Positions 11,601 through 21,274 of a stretch of 64,000 bases of DNA are shown one piece after another (position 1 is the stretch's first letter; every line of letters starts with the position of its first letter). The position numbers and the translations under genes were made by a program. This DNA comes from Saccharomycopsis phalli. Its lineage: Eukaryota > Ascomycota > Saccharomycetes > Ascoideales > Saccharomycopsidaceae. Under the pieces are notes generated by a model. That model ran no database searches and had not been told where the DNA came from. It saw only the letters and a program-made list of their open reading frames with translations. The stretch is taken from the NCBI GenBank assembly GCA_020342235.1, contig CP073212.1, positions 558,001 through 622,000 on the forward strand. Reading direction: 5' to 3'.

Positions 11601-12112
11601 AGGCCATGCCCAAGTCGAAGGTAAATGAAGATGCATGTGGTAATGAGCCGTCTATTATGTTCACTGAAGACGATAATGTATCTGTGAAGAGCAAAGCTTC
11701 CAGTAAGGGAAAGAGGTCGAAAAGTTTCTTGGCCAAGAAGTCGGGCGACAGTGATAATCCTTCAACTGGTGACACTAGTATTGGGAACATATTGAATGAT
11801 AGTGGTATTAGTTCCGATAGTGATATTACAGACGGCGGGGAAACCGCACAAGAAGAGCTGTTTGATGTGAATGATCTCACGTTCAATGTGGTTCCAGCAC
11901 GAGCACAGCATATGATCTTGAACCAATTGATGATGAAGCTTTCAAAGAATTCGTCAATTATCTTTTCGACGCTTCCCACTCCTCCTTCAAAGTGTCATCA
12001 GAGCGTCAGAAACTCCGTTGAGTACGTCGAGACGTTGGATTTGTGGTGCAAGGGTCTTCCTCCAATGTTTTTGATAAATTCACGCACCATGACCGTGACC
12101 ACTGCACTATAG
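8606..12112 (+). CDS. VHC1: Vacuolar cation-chloride cotransporter
   Basis: A 1168-residue SLC12-family transporter similar in length to S. cerevisiae Vhc1, which sits in the vacuolar membrane and couples K+ and Cl- movement for ion and osmotic homeostasis. A short cytosolic N-terminus runs straight into transmembrane segment 1 ([20 protein letters not shown]), then [19 protein letters not shown], the conserved SLC12 TM2-TM3 region, and about 12 hydrophobic segments up to residue 490. The rest is the soluble C-terminal domain with acidic Ser/Asp runs (about residues 895-1100). The next in-frame Met lies inside TM1, so the start at 8606 is forced unless there is an upstream exon. It is divergent from SCC2 with 29 bp between start codons. 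Confidence 0.88.
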   Translation: MANEGTKLSNGTVNYGSVQRTVTEKIFQQDLKVQEKRSAENGSKLGTYEGVFLPTALNVLSILMFLRFGLILGQLGIIGALVTLVLCYSINLLTTLSVSAIATNGVVRTGGAYYMISRSLGPEFGGSIGLIFYFGQVLNSALNVVGLIEPLVNNFGQSSGTIACWFPEGYFWSILYSTVILCLCVTVSLIGADMVSKAAMLLFCILMTSIASIPVSALVVKPFGIPAMDSFYSGISWNTFVGNLLPHFTKHAAGSQIHSKETFADMFGIFFPATAGILAGASMSGSLKNPSASIPRGTLWGLLVTFCSYAIVIISMGASVPRDLLYKDVLVVQSVSMFEVIIILGEVSTALFSVIMGVVGAAEILAAISKDSIIPGLAWCNDSKRAILFSWLLIQGFLFSNINQIATLITMAFLMTFIVINVACLLLEISAAPNFRPSFAYFTRTTALSGVVCCFIAMFIVDGLSASMLIFCLLFLIIFIHYVCPPKPWGDVSQTLIYHQVRKYLFKLRQDNIKYWRPQILLLVDNPRTCWNLMQFCNHLKKGGLYILGHVIVNTSNFEDNFDGYVKEKTAWVKLRDMLSLKAFVQFSVSTSLPSGVRNIFLGSGLGSMKPNIIVMGFLDLSNQAMFETSRKSVERFKTAYSSQVISGNLPTDACKQEKRIKITEWVQSIEELLLMNANVAVAKGFPRLDIPLKTVLELDYHDKQVIDLYPIQMSAEIADKSGKTILSTNFDTYTLILQLGAILTTVPQWKKTHRLRIIVFVEEERDVDEERGRVDSLIGVLRINAEVIVKAFNSGEFGFYNYIVKNQCLDKKVAKKVNKVLHNSDWWREITSLRSTREGGSIMVDSPVALDNSLDGKNITLSRLQRLGVKLNMRTNRLLHSHINNNSPLDSSDSEADDEIDSDGYDSDPGAKLRTGGITTDKRHRRSTFSNMNRVSRTEFTRDTHGTLRSPVFEKMPKINVDDMSDANQLKRPAISRQSSIHSYTSLRNQAKPNFSSQAMPKSKVNEDACGNEPSIMFTEDDNVSVKSKASSKGKRSKSFLAKKSGDSDNPSTGDTSIGNILNDSGISSDSDITDGGETAQEELFDVNDLTFNVVPARAQHMILNQLMMKLSKNSSIIFSTLPTPPSKCHQSVRNSVEYVETLDLWCKGLPPMFLINSRTMTVTTAL

Positions 12113-12482
12113 TCCACATGAGTACGAAGCTACATTTGAATTTATAGATACACTATAATTATTTGGCATACGGAAGAACCGCCCTGGATTATTCATTTAT
12201 TTTTTATTATGGCGCGTTGCCAAGTATACATTGACATTTATTTTTGAGTCCTGTACTTTTCTTTCCAATTTTGCCAACGAATTATTTGACAATTTCCACC
12301 AAAGTATTTGGCAATTTTCCATCAATTATTTGGAAATTTTCCACCAAAATATTTGGCACCTTCACCTTTCTGTATCCAATTATTTGGCACTTTCATCTTT
12401 CTGTATTATAGGAATAGCTCATCAAATCTTGCTTCTGATACATATGCAATGTTGGAGGGAAATTGTAGTAATAATTTTCACA
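12113..12482. other. Spacer upstream of the M1-family gene
   Basis: AT-rich spacer. From about 12260 to 12400 a degenerate repeat of roughly 20-25 bp recurs (core ATTATTTGGCA with TTTTCCACCAA). The reading frame of the downstream gene happens to be open through it, but the hydrophobic peptide encoded there does not look like part of the protein. Confidence 0.6.
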
Positions 12483-15011
12483 ATGTCAAGGATACAAGTA
12501 CACAACTACGAGATTTGTTTGGAAATCGACCAACTGAAAAAAAATTTTGTTGGCCAAGTCGAAGTTCAGATTGCCACAGAATCATTGACCAAACATGAAG
12601 GAATCGCCGAGGTCTATTTAAATAGTATTGACTTGGTGGTGACCAGTGCTACTGTGGGAAGTACCAAGCTACCAGTCAAATATTTAAAGCCTGAGCAGCA
12701 AATCAGAGTCGACATTGATGAGAAAAGCCTTTCTGAAGAATTCGTCACCCTAAAATTGAAATATATTGGCAAATTATTCCGAATCAACACTTACCAAGAC
12801 ACCACCAAGGGGTTATTCATGACCAATTATCTTGACCCAGACACAGGGAAAGCTGACCGATATATAATCAGCACCAACTGCCAGCCGTGCAATGCCCGTT
12901 ACATTTTCCCTTGTGTTGATGATGTCTGTAGCAAAAGCACGATTTCGTTGCAAATTACCACCGACAAACGGTTCCATGCGGCCAGCAACACGCCAGTGAA
13001 ACTGGAGAAAATCGAAGCCGACAAGGTCACCATTGCCTTTGATCAGACTCCAATGATGCCTGTGTCGATGTTTGCCTTGGTTTGTGGTGATTTGCGGTAT
13101 ATTGAAGATACTGCATTGGTTGGAAATCAGCATGTGGCTGTTCGAGGGTATCATTTATTAGGGTACGATATTGCGTACTGCGTGGAATTCATCAAGACAT
13201 ACCTTCCAATCATCAGCAAAAAGTTCAATTCCCCATATCCGTTGAAGAAGCTCGATTTGGTGGGTGTCCCATTTCTCACGGATGGTGCAGTGGAAAACTG
13301 GGGTTTGATTATCGTACAGCAGGACATTTTATATAACCGAGGAAAAAATGCTCGGAGGCAATTGAACCAGGTACTTGTGCACGAGTTGGTGCACCAGTGG
13401 CTTGGCAATTTGGTAACTCTTGACTGGAAGCATTATTGGTTAAACGAAGCATTTGCTACGTACTTTACTCTTGATGTGTTAAATGATCATGCCGGTAACC
13501 CAGATTTTGGACAGTGTTGGATTAATCAAGCTAATGAATTGAATGATGTATTATCCCAAGATGAGAATGGCGTTGCCATTTCGCGGGTTGTCGACAACAT
13601 TCCGGCGAATATTGCGACTATTGGCGATACTTTTGATGCTCATTGTTATAGAAAAGGCATTTATTTATTGCGGATGTACTTTTCATATATTGGAAAGTCA
13701 GCTAGTGTCATTGGAGACTTGGTGAGCCAGTACCAGTACCAAACGGTGAGCCCAATTGAATACTGGAAGGTTTTCAGTCCAGAGTCGTTAAATTTCATTG
13801 TCTCGTGGACAAAATTGCCAGGGTATCCTCTTGTACAAGTTTGTGAAAAGGACGGAAAACTGGTGATTACTCAGCACCGGTACTTTCAACAGGATGAGCA
13901 ATATGAGGATTACGTCTATCAAGTTCCATTGTTTATTACTCTCATGGATGGCCAACTGAAGAACATTCTTCTTACTGAGCGTGAGACTGTTGTCGAAAAT
14001 GTGTTGAATATCAATACTAATAGGGCAGGATACTATCGGACATTGTACGACACCAAACATTACCAATACATTGCAGACAATATCAACCATGTGACTGAGT
14101 TGTCCTTAATAGGAATATTGTTGGACATTGAAGCTTTGTTTAGTCAGGATATTGTGCCTGGTTTTATGGCTATAGCCAAGGCATGTACCAAGCAGACATT
14201 TCCGGTATTGGCAGTTATTCTTAGAATATTACAGAGAATTGAACAAGATCATGTTCAAGAGATTGTTGCAAAGGTTCAAGAGATTGTTGCCGAGATATTT
14301 TCCCTGCTCAAATGGCCTGAAAACTGGGCTGACCAAAGTTTTACTGAGGCAGAAATAGAGACGCGCAACTTATTGCTACTTCTTGGTGTGGAGAACCGGG
14401 AAATCCAAAATTATGCGAGAATAATATTTCGACGGCTTACACAGGGGCCTCGATTCTCTGTTCCACGGTCGCTTTTGGTGGGAAGTCTTGTGAACTACCT
14501 GTACAATTGTGACTTGAAATCGTTCAAGAAGCTATTCCAATTGACGACCCAATCCTGTGGGCCATTGGTGGTGAACGTCAACAACATAACGAATCCGGAA
14601 GACCCGGTTTCTATTGATGATATTCGGAATGCAGCCGTTGGATCCTTGGGATACAGTAAGGATCTCCAGGTGTTTACCAAGGTGCTTAATTATATTGGCA
14701 CCAATATCGACGTCAAGGGGATTGAGATTGCATTGGTGGGATTTAATTGCTCCAACGATTTGAAGCACAGAGAGAAGGTATGGCAGTGGTTTGTTTTGCA
14801 TTTTGACTTATGGGCCGCACGGTCGCTTAGACAGGGGTCTGAGTACTCTGCGCAATTATATACTACGCTTCATAATTTGGTGCGAATAATTGCCAAGAAT
14901 TTGACCACGGAGGAGGAGAAGAAGAAGGTGGATGATTTTGTTGAATTGAAGGAGGGGAAGTATGCTGGCCATGACTTGAAGAAGTTGGTTAGCGAGGTGA
15001 GACTGGAGTGA
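12483..15011 (+). CDS. TMA108: M1 aminopeptidase-fold protein, probably Tma108-like
   Basis: An 842-residue protein of the M1 zinc aminopeptidase family. The zinc motif is complete: HELVHQ at residues 300-305 and the third ligand Glu at 322 (HExxH-x18-E). The exopeptidase GAMEN motif reads GAVEN (residues 268-272), a Met-to-Val change in the substrate pocket. The N-terminal beta domain and C-terminal helical repeats fit the family. The sequence is far from Ape2/Aap1 and reminds me of Tma108, a ribosome-associated M1 member that binds nascent chains; this placement is from memory and not certain. I chose the ATG at 12483 because the in-frame upstream extension is AT-rich repeat sequence. Alternative: an ordinary cytosolic aminopeptidase with an altered pocket. 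Confidence 0.65.
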   Translation: MSRIQVHNYEICLEIDQLKKNFVGQVEVQIATESLTKHEGIAEVYLNSIDLVVTSATVGSTKLPVKYLKPEQQIRVDIDEKSLSEEFVTLKLKYIGKLFRINTYQDTTKGLFMTNYLDPDTGKADRYIISTNCQPCNARYIFPCVDDVCSKSTISLQITTDKRFHAASNTPVKLEKIEADKVTIAFDQTPMMPVSMFALVCGDLRYIEDTALVGNQHVAVRGYHLLGYDIAYCVEFIKTYLPIISKKFNSPYPLKKLDLVGVPFLTDGAVENWGLIIVQQDILYNRGKNARRQLNQVLVHELVHQWLGNLVTLDWKHYWLNEAFATYFTLDVLNDHAGNPDFGQCWINQANELNDVLSQDENGVAISRVVDNIPANIATIGDTFDAHCYRKGIYLLRMYFSYIGKSASVIGDLVSQYQYQTVSPIEYWKVFSPESLNFIVSWTKLPGYPLVQVCEKDGKLVITQHRYFQQDEQYEDYVYQVPLFITLMDGQLKNILLTERETVVENVLNINTNRAGYYRTLYDTKHYQYIADNINHVTELSLIGILLDIEALFSQDIVPGFMAIAKACTKQTFPVLAVILRILQRIEQDHVQEIVAKVQEIVAEIFSLLKWPENWADQSFTEAEIETRNLLLLLGVENREIQNYARIIFRRLTQGPRFSVPRSLLVGSLVNYLYNCDLKSFKKLFQLTTQSCGPLVVNVNNITNPEDPVSIDDIRNAAVGSLGYSKDLQVFTKVLNYIGTNIDVKGIEIALVGFNCSNDLKHREKVWQWFVLHFDLWAARSLRQGSEYSAQLYTTLHNLVRIIAKNLTTEEEKKKVDDFVELKEGKYAGHDLKKLVSEVRLE

Positions 15012-15667
15012 TGTAGTGTGGTAATGGGACGACTTGGGAGGTAATGAGAGAATAAGTGATGTGGAAAAGTGATGTGGAGAATAAAATTGGCGATTTAATA
15101 TTATACCATTTAATTGTATCTTGCTAAAGGATCGGAAAGAATGGTGATATGCCGGTAATAGCCAATGGAAATTTCATCTTAACTTGCGTAGCAGAATGAA
15201 GGATATGCCGGTGATTCTATAGGTGGACAAATTCTGTGTTTCGGGTTCGCTTACATGGCACGTTAAGGCGAGCTGACGAAAATATTTTAAACAGTGTAGA
15301 TGATTAAATGAATAGATTTAGATGATTAGATTTAGATGATTAGATTTAGATGATTAGATTTAGATGATTAGACTGTTTATTTAGCTTCAGATGTATTTGA
15401 CATGGCAATACCTAGACTGGTGATTCTGGCTTATGCTGGTACATGGTACCCCACAATATGTAATGTAGTAAAAAAGCCAATGGTAGAAGAGCTAATTGTC
15501 AGACAACAATGGCGCAGGGTGAATCCACTGAGTTTTGGAACAACATATACCTCGACTTTAATTGAGTCCTGTCATTTTAGTCTTGTCTTTTTAGCCTTGC
15601 CCCGTTGTTGTCGGACGACCGTGGACAGACTGCAGAAAAAATTAATTTTCACGCTAATGAAGCAACA
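15012..15667. other. Spacer between M1-family gene and SAL1
   Basis: Spacer of 656 bp containing one minisatellite (listed separately) and the SAL1 promoter. Short ORFs here lack ATG starts or coding character. No RNA gene seen. Confidence 0.6.
15297..15372. repeat. 14-bp minisatellite (GATGATTAGATTTA)
   Basis: About five tandem copies of a 14-bp unit, nearly perfect, in the spacer upstream of SAL1. Confidence 0.85.
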
Positions 15668-17170
15668 ATGGCGGCCAATCCAGAAGATCCGGAACTAGAG
15701 CGACGAATAAGAGTGCTCTATGAGCAAGCGGACGTCCAGAACCAGGGCTGTTTAGATAAAAAGTCGCTAGCCCAGGCGTTTGAGCATGCAAACCACCCCA
15801 TGACCAAGTCTCATGACCACATTGACCAGCTCTTCCATACCATAGACAACAAGAACGATGATCTCATTGACTACAATGAGTTCAAGGCGTACTTCCAGCG
15901 CGCCGAGCGGGAGATTCGGCACGGATTCGACAACTTAGACAAGAATAATACCGGGTACTTGACCAGGCGGGACCTAAAGGCGTACTTGGAGAACACGCTC
16001 CAGCTCCGGCCGAGCAACGAGGACTTTGAGCTGTTCTTCCAGAGCTTGGACAAGGACTCCGACGGGCTTGTGGACTACAAGGACTGGCACGATATGCTTC
16101 TACTAGCTCCACGGAACCAAGGATCGCGGTTGAAGACTGTCTACAAGTACCTCAACGAGGACTTCAACCTCACGTCGGACGGCGATCTGGCGGTGATTTC
16201 GGACTTTTTCACGGGAATTGGGTACTTTGCCTGCGGTGGAGTCTCTGGAGTGGTCTCGAGAACGTGTACTGCTCCGTTTGATCGGATCAAGGTGTTTCTC
16301 ATTGCCCGGGCAGACTTGTCGTCCACGCTTCTCAACAAGAAGTCGGAGATTTCCAACAAGCGCATCAACCACCCGCCTCTCGACAAGATCAAATCGCCGC
16401 TCATCAAGGCTGCCACCACGTTGTACCGTCAGGGAGGACTCCAGTCGTTCTATGTCGGCAATGGCCTCAACTGTGTCAAGGTGTTCCCGGAGGCAGCCAT
16501 GAAGTTCGGCTCGTTTGAAATCATGAAGAAAATCTTCTCGCTGATCGAGGGCGTCACCGACAGCAACGAGCTATCGAAATTGTCCACCTACATCGCCGGA
16601 GGGATTGCCGGAATGGTCGCCCAGTTCACAGTGTATCCGGTGGACACTTTGAAGTACAGGGTGCAGTGTGCGCCGCTCCAGGAGGAAAGAAGCGGCCTAT
16701 TATTGAAGACCGCAAAGCAGATGTACAAAGAAGGCGGCGTGAGGCTTTTCTACCGCGGAATTGTCGCTGGGTTGGCAGGCATCTTCCCGTACGCTGCAAT
16801 TGACTTGGGAACGTTTACCACAATCAAAAAGGTGCTCATTAGCCGCAAAGCTAAACTTGAGAATGTCAACGAGGAGGACGTGAGGCTCAGCAACTTCACA
16901 GTGTTACCCTTGGGTGCCTTTTCGGGCACAGTCGGCGCATGTGTCGTGTACCCAATCAACTTGTTAAGAACCAGACTCCAGGCACAGGGAACTTATGCGC
17001 ATCCGTTTACATACTCGGGAATAGGCGACGTCTTTACTCGAACGATACAGCGTGAGGGGTTTCCTGGGTTGTACAAGGGGCTTGTGCCGAACTTGGCCAA
17101 GGTCATTCCTGCTGTGAGTATCACGTACTTGGTGTTTGAGAATATGAAGCTGTTGATGAATTTGGACTGA
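15668..17170 (+). CDS. SAL1: Ca2+-dependent mitochondrial ATP-Mg/Pi carrier
   Basis: A 500-residue member of the SCaMC class, which swaps ATP-Mg for phosphate across the inner mitochondrial membrane under Ca2+ control. The N-terminal half has four EF-hand-like loops (DVQNQGCLDKKS, DNKNDDLIDYNE, DKNNTGYLTRRD, DKDSDGLVDYKD); the last three have good calcium-ligand spacing and the first is degenerate. The C-terminal half has three solute-carrier repeats with the signatures PFDRIK, PVDTLKYR and PINLLRTR. The length is slightly below S. cerevisiae Sal1 (545). The start is the ATG at 15668; the frame is open about 20 codons upstream, but without an ATG and with sequence unlike the family. Confidence 0.93.
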   Translation: MAANPEDPELERRIRVLYEQADVQNQGCLDKKSLAQAFEHANHPMTKSHDHIDQLFHTIDNKNDDLIDYNEFKAYFQRAEREIRHGFDNLDKNNTGYLTRRDLKAYLENTLQLRPSNEDFELFFQSLDKDSDGLVDYKDWHDMLLLAPRNQGSRLKTVYKYLNEDFNLTSDGDLAVISDFFTGIGYFACGGVSGVVSRTCTAPFDRIKVFLIARADLSSTLLNKKSEISNKRINHPPLDKIKSPLIKAATTLYRQGGLQSFYVGNGLNCVKVFPEAAMKFGSFEIMKKIFSLIEGVTDSNELSKLSTYIAGGIAGMVAQFTVYPVDTLKYRVQCAPLQEERSGLLLKTAKQMYKEGGVRLFYRGIVAGLAGIFPYAAIDLGTFTTIKKVLISRKAKLENVNEEDVRLSNFTVLPLGAFSGTVGACVVYPINLLRTRLQAQGTYAHPFTYSGIGDVFTRTIQREGFPGLYKGLVPNLAKVIPAVSITYLVFENMKLLMNLD

Positions 17171-19619
17171 TTAGAGTATTTCATTGTATAGCTTGCTTTT
17201 TTGCTTATTATAGTCTCATTCTATAGCCTCATTCTATCGCTTCATTGCATCGCTTCATTCATGGTGATGAAAAGTCTAGATATATTGCACGATTCAAGCC
17301 ATGTAGATTACTAAACCAGTCAAGTTTAAATTGGATAATACAAATTGTAAAAGACAAGAACCATGCTATACTCTAGAGGTTGATGCTTTGCCATTTCACT
17401 AGCAATGCATTACGCTCAGTAATGCCAGAAGCATTTTATAAATATAATCTAGATAAACTGCAATAAATTTCTACTTTGTGAATCCATTGTCATTCTCGTA
17501 TTTTCTTTCTTGTCCAGTGTCTATTACAAAGGTAATTGTGGGACAGATATCCTCCCGAGACACCCACTCATGCCTTGTCATCTGAGAGTCTTTTACAACT
17601 TTTGAAACATGTAAACCAATAATGTCGTATCAAATGTAATCATTATACAAATGTGTTAATCCAAGACGGTCGGAACAAATGAAACATCCAGTACTGGTTC
17701 TCTCCAACAATTTTCCATAATCTATCATGCTCATACTTGGGTGCGTTGTGCTGGATGTGTAGATCCGTTTCTGGACCCTAGTATAATCTCAAACAGCCAC
17801 TTATTCATATTTAACGTACAGATCTAGTTTCATATTATGCCATATTTACATTGGTTAGACTTTCCATGACTTACTGACATCTTAGCAACATGCTGTACAC
17901 GACTTGAAATTCCAGCCCAACTACTTTAACTGCACAGTCACTGCGTGCTATTAGGCTGACACAATGTGCAAAGATTCCAAATGGACGTGGTATAAAAGGA
18001 GACTCGAATCCACTGATTATCATCATTACAACTACTACATCTCGAACATAAATGCAAATCCAAACTCTTTTTACGATGTTCACGAAAAGAAATCTGGTAA
18101 AAACACCATCACAATTGCACCTTTCGCTGGTCTTTCTAGTGATGATATTCCTGGGGCAATGCCGTTGATCAAATTGTGCAATTTTCAAAAGACAACAAAC
18201 ATGAAATAAAGATGTGTTACTGCTAGTTTGTATTGCATGCAAACATAAATTAATAGAATTCAAATCCCGCCTTTTCATTGCCATTTCCTTCCATTCTTCC
18301 ACATAAGGCAACAAAAAGCCACTAGTTAGCAAGTCACAATCATGAGCCGTTGATATAGTTGCTGACTGAATATTCAAATACTCTACGTCTAGTAAGCCTA
18401 TGAATTCAATATGATTGGTCTAGGGATGTGACCAATACACTATATCCATCTTATTATTAGTTATACAAAAATGTAAAATCCTTTCCTAGTATCGCAAATC
18501 CGCAATGCAACGTTTCCAACTGGTCTCAGTCTTTCGTTAGTTGGCGGATTTTTCTGGATATCCTCCTGCAGGTACCTTTGGCCCTCAAGACAACAAAGTC
18601 TTTTCCTCATTTTCCAAAACTCTTTTTCATAATCACAAGAACTCGGACTCCTGACCAAATATCCAGAGAAAGTTCTCTAGTGGGATCTTTATTCCCTCCC
18701 CATTTCCTCCCGTGAACTGCAACAGGTTAGAGTTCGGAGCAGGGCGCATAACCCAGGACGCATACACAACGTCCAGCATGCCTAATCACTCAGTCTACCA
18801 CCAAGCCTTGGTTATAGTCAAACAAAAACGAAATGAGAACCTTTGGAGTAGAAATCAAACCCCAGAGTAACCATGTCTGTTTTCCAGTGTTGGTTGAATT
18901 GAAAACTCAGCATAAAATCTGGACCACCAAATGGAAATCGCAAAACGCACACCAAGACTCATTGAGGACTGAAAAGTCATTGTTCTAAAACATGCCACAC
19001 GGTCTCCGAGCACATGAAACCTAATACAAGGATCATTGTTCGCCGCCAAGTACACTTTGGCAATCATCATGGCCCAAGAGTCCTCCTTTCCGTATTGGTA
19101 ATGGGATCAAACCAATTTCCGGGGGATGTGCATTTATTTGACCAAGAAACATCAATAACTGCCTCCAAATAGCCAGGAACAAACAGGATGGCTTTCAGAA
19201 TTGGTCCCTATATACTCTAGAGCTGACATCTACGTCAGAAACCTTATAATACACATACCAAAGTTTCAAGTTTACCAAATTGTTGCCAGCAGGGTCATGG
19301 TGGGCTTTAGAATATTGCGTTAGAACTCTACTTGAACTATTAACGTGTACAACGTACTATTAACGTGTACAACGTACTATTCATTGTACAACGGATATTA
19401 TTTATTGTACAGTATTATTCATTTACAATGACCAATCCTTGCACAATACAGAAGGGGTCATCCAAGTCCAGTCAGACTAAATAGCCAAGCAACTATTTAG
19501 CTATTTTACCAACTAGTATTACAGTTGCTCTTCATTTGTCATGAAAAATGCTGGATGCATAATTTTCAGTCTGGGGAGATGCCCGTGATGATATTTTCTT
19601 GTGCATAAAATTTTTTTTC
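17171..19619. other. 2.4-kb gene-poor spacer between SAL1 and RRT14
   Basis: No recognised gene. An 81-codon ORF begins at an ATG at 17964 and ends at 18209; it overlaps a strong TATAAAAG at 17991-17998, which argues against it being coding. Overlapping ORFs on the other strand are hydrophobic and unlike any family I know. Around 19350-19400 there are short GTGTACAACGTACTATT-type repeats, and 19480-19515 matches a dispersed motif also found at 25350 and 58080. Confidence 0.55.
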
Positions 19620-20210
19620 ATGAGCTCGAAATTACAAGCGCAAGCCAACAGTTCGGTAAATGATTTGATAAATAATTTATTACCAAATGTTGGTGCCGGC
19701 GAGAAGGATACTAAAAAGAGCCAGTCGAATATTGAGGCCTTGACCAGCAGTTACCGGGACTTGGACCAGAACCGGAGTAGTGCTGTTGAGGTGCGACGGG
19801 CCAAGAAGAGGCAACGGAGCAAGGAGAAGAAGGTGATGAAGAAGCGGGCGGCGAATGACGAGAAGATTAATGAAAAGGCGCGGCTCAAGATCATCCAGCG
19901 GCAGATTGCTCGGGTGAATGCCCAGGGGTCGAGGGAGTACCAATTGACTGAAGAAGAGCGAGGGGTGATTAACGGGGTGATTAACGGCAATGTGAAGAGT
20001 CTCACGCTGAATGATCTGCCAAAGGGTGAGCTACGTGGGTTGGAGCTGGATATCTTGGCGATGCGAAGTGGGAAGCGGTATGAGGACCGAAAGAGGTATG
20101 GGGAGATGAGTATGGAAAAGAAGGTGAATGGCAAGAGGCAGAGGGTGTATGCAGGATTGACGCCGGGATTGGCGCCAGTGGATATGGATGATAGTGATGA
20201 CAGTGAGTAG
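19620..20210 (+). CDS. RRT14: Regulator of rDNA transcription Rrt14
   Basis: A 196-residue, Lys/Arg-rich protein (S. cerevisiae Rrt14 is about 206). The N-terminus contains a VNDLINNLLPNVGAG-type motif like the family's LLSNLLPG. The middle is strongly basic (RRAKKRQRSKEKKVMKKR). The C-terminus, AGLTPGLAPVDMDDSDDSE, closely matches the PGLTPGLAPVG plus acidic tail that I recall from yeast Rrt14. It is a nucleolar protein linked to ribosomal DNA transcription or ribosome assembly; its biochemical role is not known. The start is the first ATG in frame. Confidence 0.85.
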   Translation: MSSKLQAQANSSVNDLINNLLPNVGAGEKDTKKSQSNIEALTSSYRDLDQNRSSAVEVRRAKKRQRSKEKKVMKKRAANDEKINEKARLKIIQRQIARVNAQGSREYQLTEEERGVINGVINGNVKSLTLNDLPKGELRGLELDILAMRSGKRYEDRKRYGEMSMEKKVNGKRQRVYAGLTPGLAPVDMDDSDDSE

Positions 20211-21274
20211 GGGAGGGTTTATTTGGTGTGGAGGCTATTTGGTGTGGAGGCCATTTGGTGTGGAGGCTATTTGGTGTGGAGGCCATTTGGTGTGGAAGCT
20301 ATTTGGTGTGATTATGTCTCTGGAGTTTGAGGTCTTGAGATGTTTGGATCTGGGCTTTTGGGCATATCTCAACATTTCTGGACATGGGTGGAATGGCCAT
20401 GTCTGGGGGAGTAAACTCCTGAATACAATACGTGGCTTGGTATGCAGATGAGGTATACTTTGGTGAAGTCTTGGTGAAAGCCATTAGTGAAAGCCATTAG
20501 TGAAAGCATACGTAAAGCATACTTGAAGCATACTGTAAAGCCACATTGTATAGCCTCTGTATAGCCACATTACCACAGCCTTGACTGATTTCCTGTTTTT
20601 CATTTGAGATTTCATTTGAGATTTCATTTGAGATTTCATTTGAGATTTCATTTGAGATTTCATTGGAGATTTCATTGGAGATTTCATTGGAGATTTCATT
20701 GGAGATTTTTCATTGGTACATGAATTGTGATGGGTGACAGTTGTAGTGACAGTTTGGTGGAATGCAGGTGAGCCTTGGCAGGAATCTTGTAGTACCAAGT
20801 TGTACAGTTTATATAGTCTATACAGTCTGTTAAGTTATAAAGATACATTAGTGTATCAGTATCAGTATCAGTATCAGTATCAGTATCAGTATCAGTATCA
20901 GTATCAGTATCAGTATCAGTATCAGGATCAGTGTATCAGGACCAGTATCAGTCGATCAAGTATATCCACATCCATGCATTGCACAACCGTAGTCACCCAT
21001 ATATACAAATCAACCCATTAGCCCACCTACAAAGGAATTTCCAGCGAATTTCGGCAATTTCCCAACTTTGGCATTTCCACTTTGGCAATTCCACTTTGGC
21101 AATTCCACTTTTGCATTTCCACTTTTGCATTTCCACTTTTGCATTTCCACTTTTGCATTTCCAACTCACGCTGCACATCTTACCCTACCCTCCACTCTAG
21201 AGGTTTTTCGCCAGCAGATTCTACCCATTGGTATAATACCACTAGCAGCCCACTGAGCAGACGAGACTTCCGGC
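20211..21274. repeat. Cluster of four or five unrelated minisatellites between RRT14 and BST1
   Basis: Almost the whole spacer is tandem repeats of different unit length. 20219-20310: about six copies of a 16-bp TTTGGTGTGGAGGC-type unit, starting about 9 bp after the RRT14 stop. 20600-20710: about nine copies of a 12-bp GAGATTTCATTT/G unit, in two variants forming two blocks. 20853-20930: about twelve copies of the hexamer GTATCA. 21068-21168: about seven copies of a 14-15-bp TTTGCATTTCCAC-type unit just upstream of BST1. ORFs through these arrays are repeat artefacts. Confidence 0.9.
21232..21237 (+). promoter_or_regulatory. Candidate TATA box of BST1
   Basis: TATAAT about 40 bp upstream of the BST1 ATG, immediately after the repeat cluster. 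Position is similar to candidate TATA boxes of several other genes in the window. Confidence 0.4.

Noticed and set aside
12231-12482. N-terminal extension of the M1 protein
   Set aside because: It would translate AT-rich repeat DNA into a hydrophobic Phe-rich peptide; the conserved protein begins at 12483.
18052-18168. 38-codon ORF as a prenylated mating-pheromone precursor near STE2
   Set aside because: It ends in GQCR, not a CAAX box, and lies far from STE2; there is no pheromone repeat or processing site.
20211-21170. CRISPR-like direct repeats
   Set aside because: Eukaryotic genome; repeats are head-to-tail without unique spacers of constant length, so they are minisatellites.
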